Part shown: positions 21,561 to 35,149 of the stretch, one piece after another
How positions within the stretch are numbered: position 1 is the stretch's first letter
Layout: each line of letters opens with the position of its first letter
Assembly: GCA_963995525.1 (NCBI GenBank)
Contig: OZ023205.1
Location: 44,591,204 to 44,655,203 of the forward strand
DNA length: 64,000 nt
Direction: 5' to 3'
Source: Escarpia spicata
Taxonomy: Eukaryota > Annelida > Polychaeta > Sabellida > Siboglinidae
Position numbers and translations under genes: made by a program
Notes under the pieces: model-generated
What the model was told of the DNA's origin: nothing
The model's database searches: none
The model's input: the letters and a program-made list of their open reading frames with translations, nothing else

Positions 21561-22354
21561 GGTTTTTTCTGATGGTCAAGAGGGCTTGATGCAGAGACCC
21601 GACACCCCAACATTTGGTCACGGATTGAGTCAGTCGGAAGTAGGCAAGAATTTTGACTGACGGGTACAAACCCATAACTGTGTAGTGACCCGCCCTACGC
21701 TATATACGACGGGCTGTGTGATGGGCGCCGCACACGAGGAGGACCATTTCTCTGACGTTGGCACAGCCTTCACATGGCAGTTTCTGGAAATACTCTACGC
21801 ACCTGCGGCATGTGCATAGTTTGTCGCAATGTTCAAATTAATTACTGTTTTAATGCAACAGCACAGATACATTGTTAATTACTGTTGTCAGTCAAAAACT
21901 GGCACTACAAAGTTTTGTGTCGGCACTGTTGTGGAAAGGTTTCCGGCGTTAGAATTGCCAATAGACAAATCGCCGAGCATCTAGGGTTGTCAGCATACAT
22001 TTTCAACATTCAACGAAACGTACATTACTACGTGGCTTGGTAGTCATCACGTTTTTGGAACATATAAATCACAGCGATAGTGGTGGTCAATACTTGTAAT
22101 GTTGTATTAGATTAATTTTAATATTTTATTAATTTTAAAAAGCTTTCCAAAGACTGATACGAACCAAATTATCGTATTTTACACTTTGTTAACGTGGTGT
22201 TAACTTCCCACGCTAAAACTGTTTTGTAACATGCGATTCGGCCAAAATTACAAGGGCATTCGCATGCTGGCCCGTTATTCTGCAAATAAGAGTAATCGGG
22301 AGCGGTCGGGGTTTTGGCACCCAATATATTGAACGCACGTGTTTCGTTATTTTC
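21561..22354. other. Intergenic, no gene recognised
   Basis: No open frame of note. A GTTAACGTGGTGTTAAC inverted repeat occurs at about 22188-22204. Otherwise AT-rich. Confidence 0.4.
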
Positions 22355-22696
22355 CTAGAGGGGTCCGGTTAATTGAAAGCACGTGACACTCAATTGAAAT
22401 TGCAATATAGCATTTTTGTTTTCGAAATGCTGCCACCGTCGAAGAAATGTCGAAATTACTTTACGCATTTCGTTCACCGGGAAGACGATGGCATAGACAG
22501 AGCTGGAGACTGCGGCAATGGTTGTGCTTGTGTTGTCGGTGATACCTCTGTCCATGTCGTCGCGTTCGGCTTCATTACCTCTGCCCGTGTGGTCGTGTTC
22601 GGCGTGGTCACCTCTGCCCTTGTCGTCATGTTCGGAGGTTTTTATGCCGCCACTGCAATATCGTGCGTATGGCTTAAGTACATTTTTGTGGCGCAC
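22355..22696 (-). CDS. Open reading frame with an 11-residue repeat, unknown
   Basis: A 113-codon minus-strand frame contains three tandem copies of an 11-residue hydrophilic unit (DDKGRGDHAEH, DHTGRGNEAER, DDMDRGI...), from a 33-bp DNA repeat at about 22539-22640. The complementary plus frame is open over the same stretch, a common by-product of repeats whose length is a multiple of 3. The flanking C-terminal part, FPVNEMRKVISTFLRRW, is basic. No family is recognised and there is no evidence of expression. Confidence 0.2.
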   Translation of the reverse strand: MRHKNVLKPYARYCSGGIKTSEHDDKGRGDHAEHDHTGRGNEAERDDMDRGITDNTSTTIAAVSSSVYAIVFPVNEMRKVISTFLRRWQHFENKNAILQFQLSVTCFQLTGPL

Positions 22697-22699
22697 CTG

Positions 22700-23639
22700 T
22701 CGACTTCAAAGTATTTGGAGTGGTAAAATATCCGGGCACATGATGCATGGCGCTGTCAAGACTGGCAATAATATGCTACTGCATTAGTCTCCGCAATGAA
22801 GGGAGGGGATCATGAATGTGTTGAATGGTTAAAGGAACTGGTTGCAAGGAATGTCTTAGTGGGAGTTGACTGGCTCATGATGGTGTCATTCTGCCTTATT
22901 AAAAGTGGCTGACGAGACCAAAAATGCATACCTAAATTTACGGAAACATAGAACAGAGAAACCAGATGACTGGTTTCTGCAGTGGGTTGTGTTTCCAAAG
23001 GTTTCATAGAATCCATGTAAACAGAAAGTGACATGTGAAAGCCATACTGACTGCGCCTACAAGGGTCTAGCGCAGCACGACAGTTTCAAATGCCAACGTA
23101 CAATAGATATCTGAACTAGCGGCTGCTAAGTCTACCAGATGCAAGAGGACTACTTTGAACCAAGACGAGCTTAGCAGCACAAAGGAACAACTCCACCAGT
23201 CCGAGTCATCATTTGAAGCTACCAGAACTAAATTCAGCAGGAAAACTCAACGAAAGGGCCTGCTGAAAAGAGGGAGACATCCCACAAGATAATGTGATCA
23301 ATGTTAGAGGCTAAGTCAACTACATGCAGGAGGATTACTTTTAAACAGGAAGAACTTTGCGACAACACTGCCAGACCAAGTCATCACTTGAAGCTGGGCA
23401 TTTCCATGAAAACAGGGGAAATGGTCTTAAAATATTTGTTTTATTTCCAAAGAATATAATTTTTTATGGTGGGACAATTTAAAGTTGTCGGAGACATTTT
23501 TTTTCTCAAAGTTTCCACACTGTATCATGTGAAAATGCACCATTCAAACTGTATCTACAAAATTCGCAAATTCACTCATCCAACATATCAATAATTATGT
23601 GCCCTCTGCAGCCCTAGTTTCTAATTCTGAACCTTGACT
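22700..23639. other. Intergenic, weak duplication
   Basis: A degenerate direct duplication is visible: CTAAGTCTACCAGATGCAAG with GACTACTTT (about 23127) against CTAAGTCAACTACATGCAGG with GATTACTTT (about 23311). No gene or complete element is recognised. Confidence 0.4.
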
Positions 23640-23820
23640 GTGTGGGTCGGGATGGCAGAATCACCTCCACGTGGTCCGACCTGGGTGCCGGTCTTCGACC
23701 GGTAGCTAAGAATTCTGTCCCTCTTCGTTGGGCGGTCTTCCAGCGAAGTTGTAACGCGCACGTGTTGTAAAGTGTGAGTTTGACTGAGTTGAACATTAAT
23801 TTGAAGACAAGGCCGCTGCC

Positions 23821-24417
23821 TTGGCTGCGCAAACGGTAGACCGCACGGTCAATGAGAGTGACGCAGACGGTTCGAAAAGTCATGGAATGGTGAGGTGCGA
23901 GATATGCGAGGAGGCATACGCCAGTACGAGGAGTTTGGCGCTCCATAAGAGAGGGAAACACCCGGAAACCTATCACGCCGAGAATGTTCCGAGAGTGGTT
24001 AGGCGTACGTGGTCACACGAAGAGCGTGTCCTTGTGGCGAGAGAGAAAATCCGGCTGGTGGGGGTTGCCAAAAGGAAGGGGCCCGTTAAACTGATCAGAG
24101 TTAACGCTGATTTATGCAGAGCGTTTCCCCATAGATCCATGGATTCTATAAAGGGGCTCAGAAAAACACAAGAATACCGTGAACTGAGAGATAGACTATC
24201 AGCGGAAGAGGGTGCCCCTCCCCAAAAGAGCCGAGTCGGTCCTGTAATCTCTGGCAGGAGGTCTTGTGTCCCCCTGTCAGAGAAGACCGTGCAATTGCGG
24301 CAAAAGGAGATGATGAACCGATGTATGAGCGGGGCGATACGCCCCCATTTTCGAGATATAGCCTCTCATCAGAAACCGAGCAGGAAATTATCCAACCTGC
24401 TCCGGACGAGAGGATAA
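23821..24417 (+). pseudogene. N-terminal DNA-binding region of the R2-like protein
   Basis: The 198-codon frame has one C2H2 finger at about residues 25-45 (CEICEEAYASTRSLALHKRG then KH: C-X2-C-X12-H-X4-H). A Myb-like segment starts at TWSHEERVLVAREKIRL (about residue 62) and ends near KTQEYRELRDRLSA. R2 proteins use these modules to recognise the insertion target. A single finger resembles R2 lineages with reduced N-termini rather than those with three fingers. The frame shifts near 24300-24400 into the reverse transcriptase frame. The true start may lie upstream, since the listed start is not an ATG in a strong context. Confidence 0.75.
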
Positions 24418-26417
24418 ATGTGTCACGGATAGAGGTTACCGATTGTGAATTGAATGCAGAGTCGGATCAGGAACCAGGGCAGCTAGACGAGAGTCACCCT
24501 GCCCTGGCGATGGATGCCGACGAGAGTAGCGATTACATCGCTTGGAGAGAAACTCTCAAGAATGAACTAATACTGGTTCAAGGATACTTTGCCGGATGGA
24601 ACTCCTTGGAGTTCCTCGACCTCGTGCCCGGTCAGTTGAGCCTGAAACAGAAACAAACCATCGACAAAGAATACCTTGATTGGGTCAAACTGGAACTGGG
24701 TTCAGCCCACACAAGGAAGGGGCCGCGCCGGAGGGCTAGAAGACGGGACGCTGCAGGTCGGAAGGAAGCGACTGACCCGGCTGCGGCCATGGGAAGGAAA
24801 AAGCGAAGGAGGGCCGAGTACGCAAGGGTACAGAAGTTGTACAGATCGAACCGTAATGAGTGTTCGCGCAAGGTCCTGAGTGGGGAATGGCGAAAGGAAG
24901 TGACCCCGGGTATCCCTCTGGAGGATCAAGTGGTCTTCTGGAGAAGGATATTCGGGGAAGGATCTATGCCTGACGCGCGAGTCGTTCGCCCTCAGGGCAT
25001 GGTACTGTGGGGCCTTGTGCAACCCATTACGGCTGATGAGATCTATGCCGCCTTACGCAAAATCAAGGATGGTGCCGCGGGGCTTGACAAGATCTCGCGT
25101 GACGAAATAAGGAAGATCGATCCTCGTGCCCTCCTAGCGCATTTCAACCTGTGGTTGTATGCTGGGTATCAGCCTGCCGAATTCCGCCGCAGTCGGACTG
25201 TCCTCATCCCAAAGGTGGCGGTTCCTTCAGGGCCCAGCCAGTTTAGACCCATCGCAATATCGTCATTCATTTCAAGGGTATTCCACAGGCTCCTGGCCGG
25301 CAGACTAGGGGGGCTCCTGGAGTTCCAGTCCAGGCAGAGAGCATTTGTGAGAGGAGACGGCATCGCGGACAACGTTTATCTCCTTAGATGCCTGTTGAGG
25401 GACAGATGCGAAATGCTAAAACCGTTATCCGTGGCGTTCCTCGACGTTTCTAAGGCGTTTGACTCGGTGTCTCACGCCTCTCTCCTGCTGGCGGCAGAGA
25501 GAATGGGCATACCAGGGCCCTTCATCAGCTACCTACGTAGCCTGTACTCGGAGGCCTCAACGGTCCTGCATGTCGACGGCAAGTTCAGTGAACCACTCAT
25601 GCAAAACAGAGGGGTTAAGCAAGGAGATCCGCTCTCGCCCCTCTTGTTTAACTGTGTCGTCGACTGGGCCTTGGGGTCTCTGGACCCTGAATTTGGAGTG
25701 GTGGCTGGTGGGGGTCCTAAGCTAAACCATCTAGCTTTTGCAGACGATGTGGTCATTATATGCGAATCACCCATGGGTCTCCAACATCTCTGTCGCCAGT
25801 TCGAGACAGCGCTGAGGCACTGTGGTCTGACGCTAAACGTGGGGAAGTCGAGGACGCTGCGGATTGCAATCAACGGAAAAGCGAAAAAGTGGATATGCGA
25901 CCCTAATCCATTCCTGTCCCTCGCAGGCGGAGTGTTGCCCGCGGTGCCGATCTCGGACGGTTATCAATACTTAGGCATCACTATCAGTGCCAGGGAAGCT
26001 AGAGCAACTCCACTCGAGATGCTGAATAGGGGCCTGAATCAGATGTGCGCCGCCCCTCTGAAACCCCAACAAAGGTTATACATCCTAAGAACACACCTCC
26101 TTCCAAAACTACATCACAGGTTGGTGTTGTCCAGAACCAGGGGCGGGGTTCTCAGGACACTTGACAAGGAAATCCGAAGGAAAGTGAGAGGATGGTTGAA
26201 GCTGCCACACGACGCCACTAACGCATTTCTATATGCGGACGTCAGGGAGGGCGGCCTGGGCATCCCTTCATTACGATGTTCCATACCATTTATGAAAAGG
26301 GACAGACTCGACAGACTCTCTAAAGTGAATGACCCCATTATACAAAACATGGTGAAGAACTCTCCTACGTTTAGGAAAGAGTATGACGGATGTCTAAGCC
26401 CCCCCCCATTAAGGTAG
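24264..26417 (+). pseudogene. Reverse transcriptase of the R2-like element
   Basis: A 717-codon frame. After an acidic spacer and a basic block (RRRARRRDAAGRKEA, about residues 155-170) come the RNA-binding region and reverse transcriptase motifs: IPKVAVPSGPSQFRPIAIS, SVAFLDVSKAFDSVSH (first catalytic Asp), RGVKQGDPLSPLLFN, and the catalytic box LAFADDVVIICES (about 25730-25760). The thumb follows. The enzyme performs target-primed reverse transcription from the nicked chromosome. All polymerase residues are present, so decay is recent. The frame ends at 26417 after a run of C residues (CCCCCCCC at about 26400), where a slippage-type frameshift leads to the endonuclease frame. Confidence 0.9.
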
Positions 26418-27168
26418 ACGGGATAATGGTCGAGTCAAAGAAGGCGGCTAAGCAAGCATACGCAACATCACTTCATGGGTCTGCGGATGGGTATGGACTG
26501 GAACTATCGGCGGCAGTCCCGTATGTGCATTATTGGGTTAATGATGGCACAGCACTGCTGTCCGGTGCGTCATATATTCACGCTATCCAGATACGTGGGT
26601 CTACGGTGGCCACGGGTAAAAGAGCGGCCAGGGGTAGACCATTGGCGGAGGGCGGACCGAGACGCTCGGGCACGTACTCCAGGTGTGTCATAGGACTTGG
26701 GGGGGCCCGAATAAAGCGGCATGACTCCCTCATGGAGAAGTTGCTCCATGATATGGAGCTCCGTGGATGGTCGATAATGCGCGCTCCGGTAATACCCGTG
26801 CGGGGGGAACCCCCCAGATACCGGATGGGGTGCTGTATAAGCAAGACACTTGTTGGGTCATCGATGCGTCCGTTGTCGCTGACAACGCTGACCTCGACTC
26901 GGCCCATCTTAGCAAGTGTGCGAAATACAACACCCCGGCTGTTCGCGACTGGTGCCAGTCGAACTGGCTTTCCCATGGGGAGCCGGGTGCCGTCTTGTTC
27001 GGGGCCCTAATCTTCAACTGGAGGGGTGTCATGGCGCCCAGGTCCGCCAGCATGTGTCACAAACTTGGTATTTCCAAGAGCAAAATGAAGGTGTACGCGG
27101 TAAAGGTGGTAGAGTGGGGATGGTACATATTCAGGGCCTTTCACAAGGGCACTGACAGATGGCACTAG
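26390..27168 (+). pseudogene. Restriction-like endonuclease domain of the R2-like element
   Basis: The C-terminal domain nicks the target DNA. A zinc-knuckle region is spread over frames: TETLGHVLQVCHRTW in one frame (about 26657-26700), then ARIKRHDSLMEKLL in another after a GGGGGG run at 26700. The catalytic PD...D core is PDGVLYKQDTCWVIDASVV (26821-26880), followed by KCAKYNTPAVRDWCQ. The protein ends GWYIFRAFHKGTDRWH with a TAG at 27166. The order zinc knuckle, PD...D, KY-containing helix is diagnostic of R2-type endonucleases. At least two frameshifts abolish translation. Confidence 0.85.
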
Positions 27169-29150
<1,982 letters not shown>

Positions 29151-29178
29151 CACGCACGCGCACGTACGCGCGCGCGCA

Positions 29179-29256
<78 letters not shown>
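29151..29256 (+). repeat. (CA)n microsatellite with GC-rich start
   Basis: ACGCACGCGCACGTACGCGC grades into about 37 CA units (29181-29256). Predicted proteins on either strand are simple-repeat artefacts. Confidence 0.95.
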
Positions 29257-29259
<3 letters not shown>

Positions 29260-29475
29260 GAGGCTATGGCCCAGTCACTTATGGGGAGGCCGGGCATTCA
29301 AGGCATCGATGGAGGCACTGATACTGATGGTAAGCAATGTTCCAAACAGTATGATTGCATTTAGGCCAACAAACTTGTTTACAGAAAATTACTATCTGAA
29401 CATAAGTGAAGACAAAATGTTGTACAGTTTAACGTCGCATTATGGTCATCTCACTAAATCGGTCTCAAATTATTT

Positions 29476-29725
29476 CTATGACCTATCAATTAAGGTTACC
29501 ATGTCCCAGTCCGAAGGTTTACCATAATAGGGTGCAGTCTGGATAAGTTTAACCTCCAAGGACCCATGGAAACATGTCCACTAGTTATCAGAAGTTATAT
29601 TATTCAAACCTATGATTTAACATATTGTAGGCTCGGGACACAAAAAAAGATTGACGTAACCAAAAAACTAGTTGAGTTCGCTCGATGTGGACTGCAGTTA
29701 GATTCAACTGCATATTTATTCCACC
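29476..29725 (+). repeat. Dispersed repeat M, copy 2
   Basis: Matches 19004-19232 throughout, with a roughly 20-bp insertion after the GTCCCAGTCCGAAGG block. Its end is shared to CATATTTATTCCACC. The short plus-strand frames over it are not conserved in copy 1. Confidence 0.8.
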
Positions 29726-30761
29726 GTTATTGCACTACTTACAATAACACAGAGATGACCAATGATTTTATTGATTTTTTCAATGCAAAAACAAACGTGC
29801 ATTGTGATAAAATGGAACACTGTATATAAATAAAAAATTTGCATAGGCAATGTTCAACGTGCACTTAACATATGAAAGTAAGAATACAAAAACATGAACC
29901 ACATTATGAACATATTCATGTAAGAAGGCTATTGTCGCAATTTCAATCGGCAGACGTACATCAATAGGTATTCAGGCAATCACACAAGGTTATTCAATTA
30001 CATTTGATCACCATTACTAAGACGCTTATTTGCTTCTAAATTATGCAAATATCGGGGCATATGTCAGTGTAAATTGTCGAGTCTGCAAACTAGCTGCTTC
30101 AGCGGTCATATGCAGCAGTGAAGCAATATAGACCTATGCTAAAACATTTGTTTGTAACTTCTTTTAGAGCAATACAACAACAGCAGCTGTTCCATTCCAA
30201 ACAAAGAAAACCTGGAAGCCAGCTGCTTGACATGTAACCGTGACACCAGCGGTGTGTAATTAACCTGTTTCACCATATTTATGATTATTCATGTTGAACA
30301 CAATGCATAGAAAAGCTAACAATTCTGGAGTAATACCAGAAAAAAATACTGTGTGTTATGCATGTACTGTAATAATAAATTATAAATTACTGATTCTGCA
30401 ATCCTCAACCTGAGCCGTTTTTTAAAGAAATGTGCAACAATGTGACCTCTCATCACTGCTCCATCGTTTTGTCCTGGAACAGCAATGAAAGGTATATCAT
30501 CAGGTGGAGGCTGCTCAACATCATTAGTAGCAACGTTAATTATGTCACCATGATCAACTGGTTATTCAGTACGTGGCATCACAGCACGTCTGCAGGCAAA
30601 CATAATTACATTGTTTACATACATGTGTTACTTGTGGACATGCTATTCGATGTGATGCACTATTTGTATATTGCATCAAGCCTATCAGTTATTACATAGT
30701 TATATTATATTATAGTTACTGCATTTGGATCACATTATGATGCAACACCATTTTTTTATAA
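29726..30761. other. Intergenic, no gene recognised
   Basis: AT-rich, with scattered short frames and no family match. The frame at 30430-30699 is hydrophobic but has no supporting context. Confidence 0.4.
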
Positions 30762-31128
30762 AGTCCGCCCGTGACCAAACAACATTGCCAACCTGTCGGA
30801 AATGTGTTTGGTCGGTCACAAGTTGTAAGGTCGTGTCGCAACGGTGTGCACGGACACTGCAAGGGCGATTTTGTAGCGACACGTCGCAGCCCCTACTGCC
30901 ATCTGATGTTAGCTAGGATTACTATTACGAAAAGTGGCGCCACCTATGGAATATAGTGAGTACCCCGCCGACTTTCCGTTGCATAGAACGCCGTTGTATT
31001 TCGCCTTTTTCTAAGTCTGTTTGGCGCTTTGAGAAAAAAAATTTCACTGCAATTACCGATTTGATAACCACAGGAGAAGATGGAGTCAACAAGAGATCTA
31101 GCATTATCCGTGGTAGCATTGACGGCGC

Positions 31129-31275
31129 TGTAGCAACAGTCAATGTCGGCCGCCATACTTCATGTTTGCATTTATCCCAAAGCATTATGGGATACGGCAC
31201 GTGATGTCAATGTCGTTTATGCTGAATAAAGGTGGTCCAGCGTCTGTAAAAAACGACTCACTTACGAATTCTATA
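31129..31275 (+). repeat. 5' LTR of Gypsy element 2
   Basis: Starts TGTAGCAACAGTCAATGTCG and ends CGAATTCTATA. It matches the 3' LTR at 35011-35149 apart from a few substitutions and about 8 extra bases near the end. It is preceded by GCGC, the left target-site duplication. Confidence 0.9.
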
Positions 31276-31290
31276 TGGTGGCAGCGGGGT
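31276..31290 (+). other. Primer-binding site of Gypsy element 2
   Basis: TGGTGGCAGCGGGGT begins at the first base after the 5' LTR, the expected place for tRNA-primed minus-strand synthesis. Confidence 0.75.
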
Positions 31291-31349
31291 TTTAAAACGC
31301 CCACAGTCGACGCTAATACAAAGTAAACATGAGCATACCAGGGAGAATC

Positions 31350-32115
31350 CTACTTTTCAGCTAGCGCAGAATATTGCGCCCACTGGCATCCAGCTTGACA
31401 TTACACGGCCGGGAAAGTTTGATGGCGCAAATAGCCCTCAACAGGCAGAACTTTGGCCTAAGTGGCTAAAGCGGTTCGAATGCTATAGAGTAGCATCGGG
31501 GCTGAAAAATAAGCCGAATGCAGATCAAGTCAGCATCCTACTCTACAATATGGGGGAGTGTGCATACGATATGAAGATGGCGCTGAACGAATACTTCAAG
31601 GTAAGACGAAACGTCATTTGTGAGCAAGCGAGGTTCAATAAAAGAACTCAATCACCGAATGAATCGATTGACACCTTCATACAAGACTTGTACAAGCTGT
31701 CAGAATTTTGTGACTACGGCAATCTGCGAGAGGATCTAATCGTCGCAGGCGTGTTCAGTGATGCTTTATCTGATACACTACAAGGGAAGTCCGATCTGTC
31801 GCTGAAAAAAAGCAACAGAAATTAGCAAACAGGCAGAGGCAAGAAAACAAAATAGAGAATTTGTTAGAGAGAACACTGTCGCTAGCAAAACTGTTGATTT
31901 TGTCAAACCGGCAGACCCAGTAAACCATCTCAAAGCCGGTACAAAGCACAAACCTAAGAACTACAACACAGAAATTAATTCTGCTACAACAGGCACACAC
32001 AACACATGCAAATGGTGTGGCCGCAGTCGACACGATCGACAACAATGCCCTGCAAGAGAAGCCATTTGTTGCAATTGCCAAAAGAAAGGACACTTCCACT
32101 CTGTCTGTCGGGGTG
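31350..32115 (+). pseudogene. gag: Gag of Gypsy element 2
   Basis: Residues such as PGKFDGANSPQQAELWPKW and FECYRVASGL (31400-31510), then ARFNKRTQSPNESIDTFIQD, are the conserved capsid part of Gypsy gag. A deletion near 31570 joins YDMKMALNEYF directly, removing several dozen residues. A TAG at about 31823 interrupts the basic tail. Two zinc knuckles follow: CKWCGRSRHDRQQC (about 32007-32048) and CCNCQKKGHFHSVC (about 32065-32107), so the nucleocapsid end is preserved in another frame. Confidence 0.8.
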
Positions 32116-32199
32116 TCAAACAACTGTCATACTGGGTCAACGAAGTGCTACAGCTCGTGTGTCGACTTACCGTACCTCGGTTATCTTGGGGCACTAGAC

Positions 32200-32580
32200 G
32201 ACACAGAACACTGGTCAGCTGAGGTGGAGGTCAATGGTCACGCCACAAAGTTCAAACTAGACACGGGTGCAGCTGTCTCTGTGGTCAGCGATCAAGAGGC
32301 GTGGCTTAATACAGAAAAGCTGCTACCGACAAAGCAAGCACTACGTGGTCCGGGTGGCACACTTCTACCAGTAATGGGAGTGATCAAGGCAAAACTGCAC
32401 TATCGTAACAAATCACTTGATGAACTGGTGTACGTCATTAGAAACCAAGAGTATTCTCTACTCAGTCGGCGAGCGTATGTCGGTCTTCACTTGGTCGCGC
32501 GTGTCGACAACGTCCAAGAAACAACGATTCAGAAACCAAACTACCGTGCCGGGTACAGCTCTCTTCAAAGGCATCGGTAA
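32200..32580 (+). pseudogene. pro: Aspartic protease of Gypsy element 2
   Basis: The active-site segment FKLDTGAAVSVVS (Asp near 32260) is intact, followed by LLPVMGVIKAKL and a VYVIRNQEYSLLSR segment. The frame is open until 32578, and the reverse transcriptase lies in an overlapping frame, so a frameshift near 32560 separates them. The protein belongs to the retropepsin family and would process the polyprotein. Confidence 0.8.
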
Positions 32581-33525
32581 ACTGAGAACCGAACATCACA
32601 TCACACCGTGCGCAGACGCCACACCAGTCTGTTTGTATACTGCAAGGAACGTCGCTCATCCTCTATTTCCACAAATAAAATCTGAGATTGAGTCGATGGT
32701 GCGACAGGAGATCAAATCGGCGGTGACCATGCCGACAATATGGTGCTCCGGCATGGTTCCTGTCCAGATGGCAAACGGCTCCGTGTGGATCAGCGTAGAT
32801 CTGACGCAACTGAACAAGTCAGTACAGCGAGAGATACACCCGATGTCATCAGTGGACGAAAGCCTTGCAAAGTTGGGCAGCACCAAAATCTTCTCGAAGC
32901 TTGACACCAAAAGCGGCTTCTGGCAGCTTCCGCTTGACGACGAGTCGCGGCTGCTGACGACTTTCATCACACCAAATGGTCGCTACTGCTTCAACCGGCT
33001 ACCATTTGGGATCAGCTCCGCTCCGGAGATTTTCCAACGAACAATGTCTATCTGGAAGGACTCGAGGGGGATCATCTGTCACATGGACGACATTCTCATT
33101 CACGCCACAGATCAAACACAGCATAGCAAACGTGTGAGAGCCGTTCTGGGTCGCCTTCAGGAGGCTGGGCTCACACTGAACGCAAACAAGTGCGAGTTCT
33201 CCAGAAGCTCTATAACGTTCCTTGGTCACATTGTCGATGGCTTCGGCATTCAGCACGACCCGCCGAAAACGACAGCAGTCACAAACTTCCCGACTCCAAC
33301 GACGGTCAAAGAACTGCAACGTTTCGTGGGCATGGTAAATCAGATGGGAAAGTTCATCCCAGGGCTGGCTGAGTGTAATGAGTCGCTACGCCAACTATTG
33401 CGCAGCGACAATGTCTGGTTGTGGGGTGACGCACAGGATAAGTCATTCCAGCGAGTGAAAGACGCCCTGGTCGCGCCGGAAACACTCGCCCACTACGACC
33501 CACAATCATTGCAGCAGACGCCTCA
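32560..33525 (+). pseudogene. pol: Reverse transcriptase of Gypsy element 2
   Basis: An almost intact domain: VWISVDLTQLNKSVQRE, FSKLDTKSGFWQLPLDDESR (first catalytic Asp), FNRLPFGISSAPEIFQRTM, and the catalytic box CHMDDILIHA (about 33077-33105), then FLGHIVDGFGI and the thumb. The usual aromatic before the two Asp is Met, which occurs in some Gypsy families. The frame runs on to 33554 but the end past about 33525 is already out of phase with RNase H. It synthesised the element cDNA when active. Confidence 0.9.
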
Positions 33526-33790
33526 GCGACAGGCATTGGAGCGGTCCTGCTACTGACTTGGCAGCGACTTGGGCATGTGAACAGTTCAGCGAGTACGTGC
33601 TTGGGTTACGGCTCACACTCGAGGCAGATCGAGTGCCATAATGCCATTGTTGAACACCACCGAACTATGCAAAATGCCGCCCAGGATACAAAGGTTTCGC
33701 CTACGGCTGATGCGATTCGCACCGTACGTCCGGTACGTGCCAGGAAAGCATCAAACAACAGCCGATGCACTCTCGCGTGCGCCTTAGAAG
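33526..33790 (+). pseudogene. Deleted RNase H remnant of Gypsy element 2
   Basis: Only short pieces remain between the reverse transcriptase and the integrase, such as KTADALSRA-like residues near 33750. The catalytic Asp and Glu segments seen in Gypsy element 1 are missing. A deletion of a few hundred bases is inferred from the usual domain length. Confidence 0.5.
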
Positions 33791-34660
33791 CGCCCGCATC
33801 AGAGGACAAACTGTTTGTCGCAGAAGTCGAAGCGTTCGCACAACAGACAATGAACATTCTCCCGGCAACGAACAAACGCCTACGGGAAATAGTCGACGAG
33901 CATCAAGTAAACGAGGAATGCAGTAAAATCCGAGAATACTGTCGTCATGGGTGGCCTGCATATATGCCCAACCAGCCGCTACTACGCCAATACTGGGAGA
34001 CCAGGAACCATCTGGCGATCGTTGATGACATTCTCCTAAATGATGAACGCATCGTCATTCCTCGAGCATTGAGACTGGACGTCCTTGACTGTCTCCACCA
34101 AGGGCATCAAGGCATAACGAAATGTCTGGCCAGAGCGCGTGCATCTGTGTGGTAGCTGGGTCTGTCGACGATGATCGAGGCAATGGTCTCAAAGTGCGTA
34201 ACGTGTGCGAAAGATCGACCGGTGCCAACTGAACCATTGATGACTTCATCATTCCCATCTCGTCCTTGGGAGAGGCTTGCGATGGACTTGTTCGAACTCC
34301 GTGGGAAAGTGAGTCTCATCGTGATCGACTACTACTCGCGGTGGATCGAGAGCAAACGTCTTGACGACATGTCGTCGGAGAGCTACAAAAGAAGGAGAGC
34401 TTGCGTTGTTCCGACCAGCAGCTCACCTTCAACTTGCGACACAAAGCGCGCGACTGGCCGACGCTACAGCCAGGCGATCCAGTTTGGATCCGAGACGAAA
34501 ATCGCCAAGGTCTAGTTGTGAGTCGAACACCTGAGCCGCGATCGTACTTGGTAAAGACCGACCTCGGCACTGTGTGTCGCAACCGTAGAGCGCTGGTGCA
34601 GACGACAGGTCTCGCGCTGGTGACGACTCCGACGGTCAGCGGACACTGCCTGCACACTTC
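33791..34660 (+). pseudogene. int: Integrase of Gypsy element 2, core deleted
   Basis: The H2C2 zinc domain is present (HQGHQGITKC ... CVTCAKDRP), although a TAG falls inside it at about 34153. The first catalytic Asp is in MDLFELRGK and is followed by VIDYYSRWIESK. At about 34390 the sequence jumps to the C-terminal part (LRHKARDWPTLQPGDPVWIR, SYLVKTDLGTV). The second Asp and the Glu of the D,D,E triad are therefore gone. The copy could not integrate itself. Confidence 0.85.
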
Positions 34661-35000
34661 GCTACAACTGCTGTCCTCGCGACACCCGCTGCTGAGATGC
34701 AGCTGACAGCTACACCAGCGAAGAGTGCTTCACGTCCTGCTAGAGAGACATCTTCACTCTCTGAACCAGCGGCACCTGAAAGGGTGACTTGGTCGGGGGA
34801 ACGGTGAAACCACCAAAGCGTCTAGACTTGTAAAGTGCATTACTTCTACTAGTCAGAATTATGTACACTTATGGCTGTTCAGACATTTAATTAAAGTTCA
34901 CTTTTAATGTTAACTAATCGGACAACGGTTATGTCATACAAACGTAATTCATTCTGACTTTCAGTGTTATTGTTTCTACGTATATGATGTTCAATATACT

Positions 35001-35010
35001 CGGAGGGAGG
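35001..35010 (+). other. Polypurine tract of Gypsy element 2
   Basis: CGGAGGGAGG abuts the first base of the 3' LTR, the standard site for plus-strand priming. Confidence 0.7.
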
Positions 35011-35149
35011 TGTAACAACAGCCAATGTCGGCCACCATACTTCAAGTTTGCATTGATCCAAAAGCATTACGGGATACGACACGTGATGTCAATGTCAAGT
35101 TTATGCTGAATAATCCAGCGTCTGTCAAAAACGACTCACGAATTCTACA
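35011..35149 (+). repeat. 3' LTR of Gypsy element 2
   Basis: Starts TGTAACAACAGCCAATGTCG, ends CGAATTCTACA and is followed by GCGC (target duplication). It is 139 bp, against 147 bp for the 5' LTR. Confidence 0.9.

Larger units (their letters stand above)
31129..35149 (+). mobile_element. Gypsy LTR retrotransposon 2, degenerate
   Basis: LTR to LTR 4.0 kb with a 4-bp GCGC duplication (31125-31128 and 35150-35153). It carries a primer-binding site, gag, protease, reverse transcriptase, part of RNase H, part of integrase and a polypurine tract. Internal deletions (in gag near 31570, RNase H near 33520-33700, integrase core near 34390) and stops make it defective. It is inserted into the Harbinger remnant. 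LTRs this short are typical of some invertebrate Gypsy groups. Confidence 0.9.

Noticed and set aside
24632..25873. Minus-strand frames over the R2-like reverse transcriptase
   Set aside because: Shadows of the real plus-strand gene.
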